Positions 9,896-17,985 of a stretch of 64,000 bases of DNA are shown piece after piece. Under the pieces are notes generated by a model. That model saw only the letters and a list, made by a program, of their open reading frames with translations. It was not told the DNA's origin and ran no database searches. Both the position numbers and the translations under genes were made by a program. The first letter of the stretch is position 1; each line of letters opens with the position of its first letter. Origin of the DNA: Yokenella regensburgei ATCC 49455 (GTDB lineage Bacteria; Pseudomonadota; Gammaproteobacteria; Enterobacterales; Enterobacteriaceae); assembly GCF_000735455.1 (NCBI RefSeq), contig NZ_JMPS01000033.1, positions 1 to 64,000 on the forward strand. Reading direction: 5' to 3'.

Positions 9896-9913
9896 CGTAA
9901 ACATAAGTTTACA
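9896..9913. promoter_or_regulatory. TyrR box 1 of aroF
   Basis: CGTAAA-N6-TTTACA; only the first base departs from the palindromic TyrR consensus TGTAAA-N6-TTTACA. It lies immediately upstream of the aroF -35. Confidence 0.85.
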
Positions 9914-9949
9914 ATAGGCAATTTATCGCCATTTAATTACCCATTATTA

Positions 9950-9967
9950 TGTACACATTAATTTACA
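9950..9967. promoter_or_regulatory. TyrR box 2 of aroF
   Basis: TGTACA-N6-TTTACA, one base from consensus. It starts exactly 54 bp from box 1, about five helical turns, so TyrR bound at both would face the same side of the DNA. It is also about 53 bp upstream of yfiL, so an effect on that divergent gene is possible. Confidence 0.8.
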
Positions 9968-10019
9968 CCATCCATTTCCGTCAGTTCAACTATGCTGAGA
10001 TCAGCGCAAGGAGAACCCA

Positions 10020-10394
10020 ATGATCCGAATAATGATGGTAGTGATGCTGCTGTTGTTGAGCGGCTGTCAGATCAATCCTTATACCTTTTCACCTCACTGG
10101 ACAAGCACCAACTGGTACGAAGCAGGCCGGGAAGATGGACTTTCGGGTATTAATGCTAAAAGTGACGACGATCTTGCCGATGACTGGAATGATAAAAAGG
10201 TCGATCGCGTTAGCTACATGAAAGGCTATAACGAGGGTCTGTCACATATCTGTCAGGAGAAGCTTCTGTATGGCTGGGGAATGAATGGGAAAATATATCC
10301 TGATGGCTGCGACTCGCGCGAAAATGCCCGTGAGTTGCGCGCATCATGGCAAAAAGGACTCGACGATGGCAGTCGTAATTCTCGACTTAATTAA
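10020..10394 (+). CDS. yfiL: Putative lipoprotein YfiL
   Basis: 124 residues with a short signal peptide and lipobox LLSGC (Cys16), so a predicted lipoprotein. It matches E. coli YfiL (121 residues) in position between aroF and yfiR and in the C-terminal pattern WQKG...RLN. Function is unknown. AAGGAG lies about seven bases before the ATG. Divergent from aroF. Confidence 0.85.
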   Translation: MIRIMMVVMLLLLSGCQINPYTFSPHWTSTNWYEAGREDGLSGINAKSDDDLADDWNDKKVDRVSYMKGYNEGLSHICQEKLLYGWGMNGKIYPDGCDSRENARELRASWQKGLDDGSRNSRLN

Positions 10395-10548
10395 ATTTAA
10401 CAGCACAAACTGCGATATTTTCGGCATTTAAGATTTAACTTAAGTACAAACAAACCGTTTCAGGACGTAATGACTGCCTGGAGCAATAATGATATCCTTA
10501 ATATTACATTCACTTATGTTTTTATTTCAGGCTGTACGGCGGACCCTG

Positions 10549-11082
10549 GTGAGCAACCAACTGTTGAAATTTCTGTGCCAACTGATGTTGATGCTGCCCC
10601 TTATATTTATTGGCCCGCCACTGTTTGCCGGGACACAGCCTGTTCCGGAGAAATCAGTACGTGCTATTGTTTCAGGCATTGTCAGCTACACGCGCTGGCC
10701 GGCGCTCTCCGGACAGCCACGCTTATGCGTTTTTTCATCATCACGCTATGTGAGTGTGCTTACCGGAACAACTGCCGACCCGCAACCCTATTTCCCTGTG
10801 CTTATTCACAGCGAACAAGAAGCGCTAACGGCGCGCTGTGACGCGATATATTTCGGTCATGAATCGCCGTCACAACAAATAGCGCTGGTGGGAAAGTACC
10901 AACCAAAGCCTTTGCTAACCATCGCCGAGCAGAACCAGGATTGCACGGCGGGAAGTGCTTTCTGCCTGATATTTGATGCAAACGAAGTGAGATTTTCAGT
11001 AAACCTTGACGTGCTCTCCCGCAGCGGTGTCAGGGTTAACCCTGATGTGTTAATGCTTGCCCGGACTAAAAAGCATGAATAA
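10549..11082 (+). CDS. yfiR: Periplasmic repressor of DgcN, YfiR
   Basis: YfiR binds the periplasmic part of the diguanylate cyclase YfiN/DgcN and keeps it inactive; redox or envelope stress relieves this. The best start is GTG at 10549, giving 177 residues with a signal peptide ending around PPLFAG. An open frame exists 20 codons further up but lacks family similarity. Conserved cysteines in RLCVFSS, TARCDAI, QDCTAG and AFCLIF fit the two disulfides of the family, and the VSGIVSYTRWP block is typical. Overlaps dgcN by 8 bp, so co-translated. Confidence 0.93.
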   Translation: MSNQLLKFLCQLMLMLPLIFIGPPLFAGTQPVPEKSVRAIVSGIVSYTRWPALSGQPRLCVFSSSRYVSVLTGTTADPQPYFPVLIHSEQEALTARCDAIYFGHESPSQQIALVGKYQPKPLLTIAEQNQDCTAGSAFCLIFDANEVRFSVNLDVLSRSGVRVNPDVLMLARTKKHE

Positions 11083-12295
11083 GGATATTATCCCTTCTCA
11101 ACGTCCAACGTTTAAAAGAACGTTGCGACGAATCAGCGTCATTAGCGTCATCATTACGATGGTGCTGGTGTGGCTGCTATTGTGCATTGCTTCTGTCCTG
11201 ACGTTAAAACAGTATGCCCAAAAAAACCTCGAGCTGACCGGCGCCACCATGAGCCGTAGCCTTGAAGCCGCGCTGGTGTTTGGGGATAACACGGTCGCCA
11301 ACGAAACGCTTGCAACGCTTGGCAAACAGGGGCAATTCTCCGAAGCCGAGGTCGTGGACCGCAATCACCAGCGTTTCGCCTACTGGAGTTACCGCCCGGG
11401 CGAAGAGCAGGACACGCTTAACCATTTGATCAACCGCTGGCTGTTCCCGGTGCCGGTCTCTCAGCCCATCTGGCACAATGAGCAGTTTGTCGGAGCCCTG
11501 CACCTGACGGCCCGAGCGAGTCTGATAAGCCACTTTATCTGGATGTCGCTGGCGGTACTAACCGCCTGTATCCTGCTTGCCTCGGCGGTAGCGCTGCTGG
11601 TGACGCGGCACCTGCATTCCGACGTGGTCACCGCGCTGCAAAACATTAACGACGTCGTGCACGATGTGCGCACCAACCGTAACTTTTCACGCCGGGTTCC
11701 TGAAGAACCCATTGAAGAATTTCACCATTTCGCCCAGGACTTCAACAGCCTGCTGGACGAAATGGAGGAATGGCAGCTGAAACTGCAGGCCAAGAACGCG
11801 CAGTTGCTGCGTACAGCCCTGCACGATCCGCTGACCGGGCTTGCCAATCGTGCCTCTTTCCTCAGCTGCATTGCCGCACTGATGAATGACAGCAACGCGA
11901 AGACCAGCTCAGCGCTATTGTTCCTTGATGGCGATAATTTTAAATATATTAACGATACCTGGGGCCATGCCGCAGGGGATTGTGTATTAATCGAAGTGGC
12001 CAGAAGGCTGATAGAATTTGGCGGTAAACGCCATATTGCCTATCGTCTCGGCGGCGACGAATTTGCTATGATCCTCTATGGTGTACATAGCGAGCATGAG
12101 GTTCAGCGTATTTGCACTGCCCTCGCACAGCACTTTGTTCATCCTTTTGATCTGCGTAATGGTCTATATACCCCATTCAGCCTGAGTGTCGGTTATGCCC
12201 TGACGTGGGAACATAATTCGGTAGAAAGCCTGCAGGAACTGGCCGACCGAAATATGTATTTAATGAAAAACCAACGCGCGAAGAAAACTACATAA
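11075..12295 (+). CDS. dgcN: Diguanylate cyclase DgcN (YfiN)
   Basis: Inner-membrane enzyme making c-di-GMP from two GTP. 406 residues: transmembrane helix (about 20-44), periplasmic PAS-like domain bound by YfiR, second transmembrane helix (about 155-185), HAMP, then a GGDEF domain with an intact active-site motif RLGGDEF. The RxxD inhibitory site is absent: the residues at those positions (GKRH, ending six before GGDEF) do not match. The start at 11075 (MNKDIIPSQR) matches the family and overlaps the yfiR stop. Followed closely by yfiB; the three act as one signalling module. Confidence 0.95.
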   Translation: MNKDIIPSQRPTFKRTLRRISVISVIITMVLVWLLLCIASVLTLKQYAQKNLELTGATMSRSLEAALVFGDNTVANETLATLGKQGQFSEAEVVDRNHQRFAYWSYRPGEEQDTLNHLINRWLFPVPVSQPIWHNEQFVGALHLTARASLISHFIWMSLAVLTACILLASAVALLVTRHLHSDVVTALQNINDVVHDVRTNRNFSRRVPEEPIEEFHHFAQDFNSLLDEMEEWQLKLQAKNAQLLRTALHDPLTGLANRASFLSCIAALMNDSNAKTSSALLFLDGDNFKYINDTWGHAAGDCVLIEVARRLIEFGGKRHIAYRLGGDEFAMILYGVHSEHEVQRICTALAQHFVHPFDLRNGLYTPFSLSVGYALTWEHNSVESLQELADRNMYLMKNQRAKKTT

Positions 12296-12312
12296 GCAAT
12301 AAGGAATCTATT

Positions 12313-12795
12313 ATGCTCAGCCGTTATATCGCACCGGCTTTGCTGGCAACGCTCTTTCTGACGGGCTGCCAGGCGCCGCAAGGCAAATTCTCACCCGAGC
12401 AGGTTGCCGCCATGAAATCATACGGCTTTAACGAGCTGAACGGTGACTGGTCGTTGGGGCTTTCTGACAAAATTCTGTTTGGCAAAAATGACTACCAGCT
12501 TAACAGCGACAGCCAACAGCAGATTGCCGGAATGGCCTCCCGCCTGGCCGCAACCGGGATCACCCATGCACGCATGGACGGTCACACCGATAACTACGGT
12601 GAAGACAGCTACAACGAAGCGCTGTCGCTCAAACGTGCCAACATCGTGGCCGACGCCTGGGCTGAAGGCGCAAAAATTCCACGCAGCAACCTGACGACGC
12701 GGGGCCTGGGGAAACAGTTCCCGGTCGCCAGTAATAAAACCGCCCAGGGCCGCGCCGAGAACCGCCGTGTTGCGGTTGTTATCAGCGAGCCATAA
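12313..12795 (+). CDS. yfiB: OmpA-like lipoprotein YfiB
   Basis: Outer-membrane lipoprotein that relieves YfiR repression of DgcN by binding YfiR. 160 residues: signal peptide with lipobox FLTGC (Cys19), then an OmpA_C peptidoglycan-binding domain with the motif DGHTDNYGEDSYNEALSLKR. The length equals E. coli YfiB. It lies 17 bp after dgcN and convergent with the PepSY gene, whose stop is only 3 bp away. Confidence 0.95.
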   Translation: MLSRYIAPALLATLFLTGCQAPQGKFSPEQVAAMKSYGFNELNGDWSLGLSDKILFGKNDYQLNSDSQQQIAGMASRLAATGITHARMDGHTDNYGEDSYNEALSLKRANIVADAWAEGAKIPRSNLTTRGLGKQFPVASNKTAQGRAENRRVAVVISEP

Positions 12796-12798
12796 GGC

Positions 12799-14157
12799 TT
12801 ACTCCACTGACTGCGCCAGCGATGTTGTTACCGATTGTCGCCAGCGCAGCCAGTCGACCAGCATAAACAGCGCCAGACTTATTCCCATCAGCGGCATTGC
12901 CAGCCCAAATACCACTACCGTGGCCAGTACACCAGTCCGGGCCGTCCATGACAGCGCCAGCCAGGCCTGAGAAAGCGTCTGCAGAGGGCTATTGCTACCC
13001 TGCGCCGGACGCCGCATCCACCACAGTCGATATCCGAGCACGATAGCCACGCACAGCGCCGCGCCAAAGGCGATGAGCAGCAACTGGTTAAGCAGGCCAA
13101 ACAATATACCCATATGGAAATCAACGCCCCAGCGGGTGAGTTTCGCCATCAGCGGGAAGCGCTCGAACTCTGTGCGGTCAATCACCCGCATTTGTTCAGG
13201 ATCGATCGCCACCGCATCCACCTGAGTAGGCCAGCTACGGTCAATTTCGGTCACCGTCCACGCTTTATCGCTACGTTTCGCCGGGCGGATCTCCAGCTTA
13301 CGGGCATCAATACCGGATTGCTGAGCAAGATGCAGCACTTTATCGAACAGCGCGCCGTCCACCGGCATCGACATCTCATCACCATTCATCATGTGCTCAG
13401 CATGCGGGTTATGCGCCATTGCCTGGCCCTGTAGCGAGGTATTCACCTGCGGCGTCAACCAGCCCATAGTGGCGCGCAGCTTATCGACGTTATTACCCGC
13501 CCACTGCGACCAGGTTAGCCCGGTGGCAGAGAACAGCAGCATCCCGGCCAGCAGGCACCAGCCTAGCGTCACGTGCAGCCGACGGGTATTCTGGAAGCGA
13601 TTGTTGATACGCCGTTTCGGGCGGGTAAAACACCACAGCGCGATGCCACCGAGTGCCGCAATCCACATCCACGATGCCGCCAGCTCGCTGTAGTTCCGCC
13701 CTGCATCCCCCAACAGCAGCGAGCGGTGCGCGTAATCAATCCACTGGCGCAGCGGCAGGATCCCGCTGGTGCCATACACCGTGAGATCGCCTTTCACCGC
13801 CAGCGTTACCGGATCAATGAAAATAGCCCGATTCTCCGACTCCCCTAAAGACGGATCGGCATACATTACCCGGGTGGTTTCCCCGGCCGTTAACGCCGGA
13901 CGTACCGCATGCAGGCGCAGATGCCCGCCGGTAAGCTGCTCGGCTACGGCTATTTGTGAGGCCAGCGGTTTCGGCTCCCCCTGTAATTCGCCCTGTAGCG
14001 CCTGACGATAAATCAGGCTCTCCAGCTGCGGGGCGGCAACGTACAGCGTGCCGGTTAGCGCCGCGACAAAAATGAATGGTCCGACAAACAGACCAATATA
14101 GAAATGGAAGCGCCGCAGCAGGTTCACCCATGCCGCACGCGAGGTGCAGGTCGTCAT
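12799..14157 (-). CDS. PepSY-associated transmembrane protein
   Basis: 452 residues with the PepSY_TM (PiuB-like) layout: an N-terminal helix with RFHFYIGLFVGPFIF, a periplasmic region, and further transmembrane helices with conserved His (YAHRSLLLG, GVDFHMGILFG) and a hydrophobic C-terminus. Family members are often linked to iron or siderophore uptake and are proposed reductases, but the reaction is not known here. The start at 14157 has AAGGAAA upstream; the longer frame of 41 more codons runs into the preceding gene. Forms an operon with the DUF2946 gene 34 bp upstream. Absent from this place in E. coli K-12. Confidence 0.85.
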   Translation of the reverse strand: MTTCTSRAAWVNLLRRFHFYIGLFVGPFIFVAALTGTLYVAAPQLESLIYRQALQGELQGEPKPLASQIAVAEQLTGGHLRLHAVRPALTAGETTRVMYADPSLGESENRAIFIDPVTLAVKGDLTVYGTSGILPLRQWIDYAHRSLLLGDAGRNYSELAASWMWIAALGGIALWCFTRPKRRINNRFQNTRRLHVTLGWCLLAGMLLFSATGLTWSQWAGNNVDKLRATMGWLTPQVNTSLQGQAMAHNPHAEHMMNGDEMSMPVDGALFDKVLHLAQQSGIDARKLEIRPAKRSDKAWTVTEIDRSWPTQVDAVAIDPEQMRVIDRTEFERFPLMAKLTRWGVDFHMGILFGLLNQLLLIAFGAALCVAIVLGYRLWWMRRPAQGSNSPLQTLSQAWLALSWTARTGVLATVVVFGLAMPLMGISLALFMLVDWLRWRQSVTTSLAQSVE

Positions 14158-14191
14158 ACTTTTCCTTTTAGAAAGCAGATTAAGATTGTTG

Positions 14192-14596
14192 TTATGTGAA
14201 GGAAAAAGCAGGACGACCAGGCGGAGCGCGGGTTTGCGGGTAGAGCCAGGGGAAGAAGTGCCAGAGTTGCACCACCGCACGCGCGATGCGCCGGCGGGTA
14301 TAACGCTGGAGCACTGACACCAGCAGCGTAAGCACCATCAGCATTCCCGGCACATGAGCCAGCAGAACGCAGTAGCCGCACGCCTCAGCGTGATCGACCG
14401 GCATCATCACCGGTGCACCGCTGTGGTGCTCCATCGGCATGCTCATTTCGTGATGCATACCCGGCATGGCGCTCATGGGATCTTTTTGCAACGAGACGGA
14501 GATAAGTGGCGCAATGATAATCAGCGCAACGGCGAACAGCGCCAGCCAGGCGGCAGCGCGTTGTAAGCGTAGATGCTGAAGGGGATTGCGGGTCAC
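14192..14596 (-). CDS. DUF2946 family protein, His/Met-rich
   Basis: 134 residues. The block HAEACGYCVLLAHVPG is the DUF2946 signature. One transmembrane helix near the N-terminus (about 13-33) and a second around 80-95 flank a segment rich in Met and His (PGMHHEMSMPMEHH), which suggests binding of copper or another soft metal. Starts with GTG; the Shine-Dalgarno GGAGG is four bases upstream and lies in a hairpin (see separate entry). Function unknown; family members commonly neighbour metal-uptake genes. Confidence 0.8.
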   Translation of the reverse strand: MTRNPLQHLRLQRAAAWLALFAVALIIIAPLISVSLQKDPMSAMPGMHHEMSMPMEHHSGAPVMMPVDHAEACGYCVLLAHVPGMLMVLTLLVSVLQRYTRRRIARAVVQLWHFFPWLYPQTRAPPGRPAFSFT

Positions 14597-14600
14597 GACA

Positions 14601-14616
14601 CCTCCGGTTGCGGAGG
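14601..14616 (-). promoter_or_regulatory. Hairpin covering the DUF2946 ribosome-binding site
   Basis: CCTCCG-CAAC-CGGAGG on the minus strand: a perfect 6-bp stem whose 3' arm is the only Shine-Dalgarno of the GTG-started gene. It should lower initiation unless opened. A possible promoter lies upstream (TTAACA, 18 bp, TACACT on the minus strand, about 14619-14650). Confidence 0.5.
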
Positions 14617-14710
14617 CCTAGTGTAAATGAATTACAGGGAAACTGTTAACGTAGAGATAAAAATCGCTTTATTGATACCTTTTTTTGGCAGCCAGCCAGA
14701 AGAGTAACAC

Positions 14711-14725
14711 TTAGTTAAGACGCTC
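14711..14725 (+). repeat. Candidate attL (15-bp core)
   Basis: TTAGTTAAGACGCTC, identical and in direct orientation to 35408-35422, where it is the end of rplS. Lies 81 bp from the integrase stop. On the minus strand it spells the final codons Glu-Arg-Leu-Asn-stop of L19. Confidence 0.8.
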
Positions 14726-14806
14726 CTTTTATCACCCGGTAAAAAACATACACTTACCTTATCAAACAGAAGGTTAACGTTATATTTGGTGCAGTGAATT
14801 GCAGTG

Positions 14807-15856
14807 TTATGCAACCTCTGCCGCCATCTTGTCGCCAACATAGAGAGAAAGTGGATTGAGGGTAACCGCCTGTTCGAGATGGTCAGGGGCGAAGTGCGCA
14901 TACTTCATCGTTTCGCGAATATTGGCATGACCGAGTATTTTTTGCAGAACCAGGATGTTTCCGCCATTCATCATAAAATGCGCGCCAAAGGTATGGCGTA
15001 AGACATGTGTTTTCTGCCCTTCGTTTAGCTCGATATTCGTCAGCCTGAGCATCTTTTTAAACTCCTGATAGCAGGGTTTAAACATCCTGCCCTGCCGCCC
15101 GGATAACTCATCGTAGAGCCATTCAGGTATCGGTACCGTTCGGTTCTTTTTGCCTTTTGTTTTGGTGAACGTCAGTTTGCACGGTGAGAGCTGGGGGCGT
15201 GTAAGTCTCTCCGCCTCGCCCCAGCGCGCGCCCGTTGCAAGGCACACTTTAACAATTATCGTAAGATGTTCTTTACCGTATTGCTCGCACGCTCGGAACA
15301 GCTCGGAGATTTGCGAAAGCGTCAGCCAGGACATTTCCTTCTCGGCTTCTTTGAACACCCGAACTCCATCTAGCGGGTTAGGCAAACTCCACTCCCCTAA
15401 CCGCCGCAACTCATTAAACACCGCTTCAAGGTACTGCTGCTCGCGGTTGACGGTAATCGGCTTAGCGACCCATTTCGCCGGATCTTTATGGTATCCATTG
15501 TCTATCTCGCCACGCAGTCGACGGTCACGATAATGCGCCCAGTCTTTAGCGGTAAGACGGGATGCGACAGGGTCGCCCAACCCGTTACACACGATCTGAA
15601 GTTTTGCCAGCCGTGACTTGCTGGCGACCAGCGCCTGCCCATGTAAATTATGCCAAAGCTGGATAATCTCACTTAAGCGCCGGCGGTCCTCTTTCTTAGC
15701 GAGCCACGGCTTGTCGTCACTCTCATTTTTGGTGAATGACTCGAACGCCTCAGCTTCGCCTTTAGTATTGAACTGGCGACGAATGCGCCGCCCTTCCCGA
15801 CCGTTCGGATAGAGCTCGCATAACCACTTGCCGTTTTTTTGTTTACTTACCGTCAT
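14807..15856 (-). CDS. int: P2-type tyrosine-recombinase integrase
   Basis: 349 residues (P2 Int has 337). The C-terminal catalytic domain shows the conserved residues in order: Arg in ATGARWGEA, His-x-x-Arg in HVLRHTFG, His in LGHANI and the nucleophile Tyr in MKYAHF. The N-terminal part starts with the small arm-binding domain common in P2-type integrases. It should catalyse recombination between attP and the rplS 3' end. Reads towards attL, as expected for a P2-like prophage end. Confidence 0.95.
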   Translation of the reverse strand: MTVSKQKNGKWLCELYPNGREGRRIRRQFNTKGEAEAFESFTKNESDDKPWLAKKEDRRRLSEIIQLWHNLHGQALVASKSRLAKLQIVCNGLGDPVASRLTAKDWAHYRDRRLRGEIDNGYHKDPAKWVAKPITVNREQQYLEAVFNELRRLGEWSLPNPLDGVRVFKEAEKEMSWLTLSQISELFRACEQYGKEHLTIIVKVCLATGARWGEAERLTRPQLSPCKLTFTKTKGKKNRTVPIPEWLYDELSGRQGRMFKPCYQEFKKMLRLTNIELNEGQKTHVLRHTFGAHFMMNGGNILVLQKILGHANIRETMKYAHFAPDHLEQAVTLNPLSLYVGDKMAAEVA

Positions 15857-15932
15857 AGCATTCCAGACTGAGGGACTCGCAGAACATGCTCAAATAGGGG
15901 TAACGCTAAACCTGAGGTGTTCCCTCCTCCCC

Positions 15933-16778
15933 TTAAATATGTTTCTCCAGCGAGAAAATCACCGCTCCGGATGGCGTAATGTCCGCGATGTTGCACTCGA
16001 ACTCTGCCGTCCGGTTAGACAATCTGACTTTATTACCCGGCAGGCGAATAACGTCAAATACGTCGAGAGCACCATCGATACTGATAAGCCAGCGCCCGTT
16101 GCTGATTTTTGACGCAGATTTATCGACGAGCCACGACGAACTCACCCCATCGATGTACATCAACTCACCGTGGTTCTCAGGGATCATTGACGGATCCGGG
16201 CACCAATGTCCTGACGGCTTGAGCTCCCCGGCCTCAAGCCGGAATTTATTAATCTCAGGGCGGCTGACAGCCGGCGCTTCTTTGTTTTCCCACATGCTCC
16301 CTTTTCCTGTAGAAAGCCAGGCCAAAGACGCTCCGGTATCAAGGGCGCAGGTTACCACCACATCACCGGGGAAAAATTCACGCCGGACCCATGTGCTGAT
16401 AGTGCCAGAAGAGATACCCAGTAAATCGCCCAACTCCTTCTGCATGGTGAATCCGTAGGCATCAAGGATCCGGCGTAAAACCGGCTTCCCACCGCTTGCC
16501 ATTATCTCATCATAAAGCGGTTTGCCTTTGAGGTCGTTCTCGCGCCCACCATGATTTGCATTTGCAAACTCACCATTCACCAGCCAGCCTACATCAGCGC
16601 CAGTGTCCAGCGCACATTCAACAAAAACACTACTGGGGATTGTGTTTCTTGCAAGCCAACTACTGACGTTATTCGCATGAATGCCAAGCCTTTCAGCAAG
16701 TTCTTTTTGCTGCTTAAAGCCGTACGCGGAAAGCACGCGCTCAAGGGCTGCTGGCGCACTAACATCATTTTTAGACAT
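15933..16778 (-). CDS. Phage repressor of the 186-CI type with tandem DNA-binding domains
   Basis: 281 residues, much longer than 186 CI (about 190). Residues about 10-68 (VLSAYGFKQQKELAERLGIH...CALDTGADVGWLVNG) and about 99-160 (ILDAYGFTMQKELGDLLGIS...CALDTGASLAWLSTG) are two related copies of the CI/Bet HTH domain. The remainder (about 175-281) resembles the oligomerising C-terminal domain of 186 CI. It should silence the lytic promoter that diverges from it. The duplication is visible in the sequence; what it does to operator recognition is unknown. Confidence 0.85.
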   Translation of the reverse strand: MSKNDVSAPAALERVLSAYGFKQQKELAERLGIHANNVSSWLARNTIPSSVFVECALDTGADVGWLVNGEFANANHGGRENDLKGKPLYDEIMASGGKPVLRRILDAYGFTMQKELGDLLGISSGTISTWVRREFFPGDVVVTCALDTGASLAWLSTGKGSMWENKEAPAVSRPEINKFRLEAGELKPSGHWCPDPSMIPENHGELMYIDGVSSSWLVDKSASKISNGRWLISIDGALDVFDVIRLPGNKVRLSNRTAEFECNIADITPSGAVIFSLEKHI

Positions 16779-16833
16779 ATACCACCAACAATATTTTTGT
16801 TTACATCAAAATTTTAGCGATCTATATTGATGT
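16762..16833. promoter_or_regulatory. Early promoter and candidate repressor operators
   Basis: A rightward promoter, TTTACA (16800-16805), 17 bp, TATATT (16823-16828), precedes the cox-like gene. ACATCAA (16803-16809) overlaps the -35 and its exact inverse TTGATGT (16827-16833) overlaps the -10, a perfect 7-bp inverted repeat. A further ACATCATTT (16762-16770) lies in the first codons of the repressor gene. These are the likely repressor half-sites; the assignment is inference. Confidence 0.6.
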
Positions 16834-16891
16834 TCATCGGCCAGGATGCACACCATTGCACTTCATTTCACACAACAGGAGATAATGCGAC

Positions 16892-17269
16892 ATGTCAGAT
16901 GCAAAATCAATCTCGGCGTATGACTCGCAGAACTTACAAAATCAAACTGTGCTGTTAGATCCAGCACAGTTCAGCGCCATCGTCACGGCCATGCTTCCCG
17001 CAATGGAAAACATGATCCGCTCAGCAATGTCCGACACCATGACCGTGAAAGATTTTGCGGCCGCACGCGGTGTCAGTGAGCGTCTGGTCTGGCAATGGCT
17101 GGATGAGGGCATCTTACTCAAAGCCCCAACCAAAGACTTCTCGAACAAAGAAGAAGCTGGCAAACGTAGCCGCACACTCATCAACGTCAAAGCATGGCGC
17201 GACAAGTTGACTCAGCAGGCGATTGATTGCCGCTACATCGATCACCGCTCCGCGGTGAACCTAGCTTGA
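16892..17269 (+). CDS. Cox/Apl-like DNA-binding regulator (predicted)
   Basis: 125 residues with a MerR/excisionase-like helix-turn-helix at about 50-75 (TVKDFAAARGVSERLVWQWLDEGIL) and a following wing with RTLINVKAWRDKL. It is the first gene of the rightward early operon, directly opposite the repressor, the place of cox in P2 and apl in 186; those proteins repress the lysogenic promoter and direct excision. AGGAG precedes the ATG. Position and fold support the role; sequence identity to P2 Cox (91 residues) is low. Confidence 0.6.
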   Translation: MSDAKSISAYDSQNLQNQTVLLDPAQFSAIVTAMLPAMENMIRSAMSDTMTVKDFAAARGVSERLVWQWLDEGILLKAPTKDFSNKEEAGKRSRTLINVKAWRDKLTQQAIDCRYIDHRSAVNLA

Positions 17270-17351
17270 ATATGCAAACTTCATTGTCACTATCTGACGA
17301 TATACCAACCTCACCACCGGTTAGCCTCTCTAACCTGAGACAGGGGGAATC

Positions 17352-17690
17352 ATGGCTATCGAAGCTGCATCGGTAACGACCCCGCTGACAGCGGGAGAAC
17401 GCCTGAACGGCCTCAATCATGTCGCTGAATTGCGTGCCAGATACTGGAGCGATAGCTGGAAAGACGTTGAGCAATTTGTCGATGATATGCGTGATAAACG
17501 TGACCCGCACGTTGTCGAAAATACCCGAGCGATGGCCGCCATTTTCTTTCTGGCAAAAATACCGGCGGCTCGTCATGAGCTCGAATTAAGTGAACTGACT
17601 ACTGAGGAGAAAAAAGCGCTTATTACTGCCATGAACCATTTTCGCGCAGTAGTGAGTTTATTCCCCAAACGGCTAACCATGCCGAATTAA
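17352..17690 (+). CDS. Phage early protein, DUF5347-like
   Basis: 112 residues, soluble, with the end FRAVVSLFPKRLTMPN that I associate with DUF5347 proteins of P2-like early regions. Function unknown. GGGGG lies a few bases before the ATG. An 82-bp gap separates it from the cox-like gene and 67 bp from the next. Confidence 0.6.
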   Translation: MAIEAASVTTPLTAGERLNGLNHVAELRARYWSDSWKDVEQFVDDMRDKRDPHVVENTRAMAAIFFLAKIPAARHELELSELTTEEKKALITAMNHFRAVVSLFPKRLTMPN

Positions 17691-17757
17691 CCCTAACCGC
17701 AAACAAATAGCGTAAACCCGCCGGGATTCTTATTGCCCAAAATCAGGAAAATTAACC

Positions 17758-17985
17758 ATGCGAAATAACGAAAGCCATAACGTTAAAACCGATAGCGACA
17801 CGCTGAGCGTATTACTGGCCGATGCCAAAAATGAAGAACGTAAAGACCGCGCTCGCGCCGTTGCAATGCGTCTGGAAACGCTGGCCTCTCACATTACCAA
17901 CCGAGAACTGAACAGTACAGAAGCCGCAGAACTTCTGCGACATGAGGCTGTGCGCTTTGCAAATGAATCACAGGAGCTGCACTAA
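17758..17985 (+). CDS. Small phage protein, DUF2732-like
   Basis: 75 residues, highly charged and helical (DRARAVAMRLETLASHITNRELNSTEAAELLRHEA), resembling the DUF2732 proteins upstream of the zinc-finger gene in P2-like phages. Function unknown. Its TAA overlaps the next ATG by one base (TAATG), implying coupled translation. Confidence 0.6.
   Translation: MRNNESHNVKTDSDTLSVLLADAKNEERKDRARAVAMRLETLASHITNRELNSTEAAELLRHEAVRFANESQELH

Noticed and set aside
16556-16567. TTGCATTTGCAA, inverted copy of the 12-mer at 34984-34995, as an alternative attachment or regulatory pair
   Set aside because: It lies inside the repressor coding sequence, is inverted rather than direct, and 12 bp of low-complexity sequence can recur by chance.
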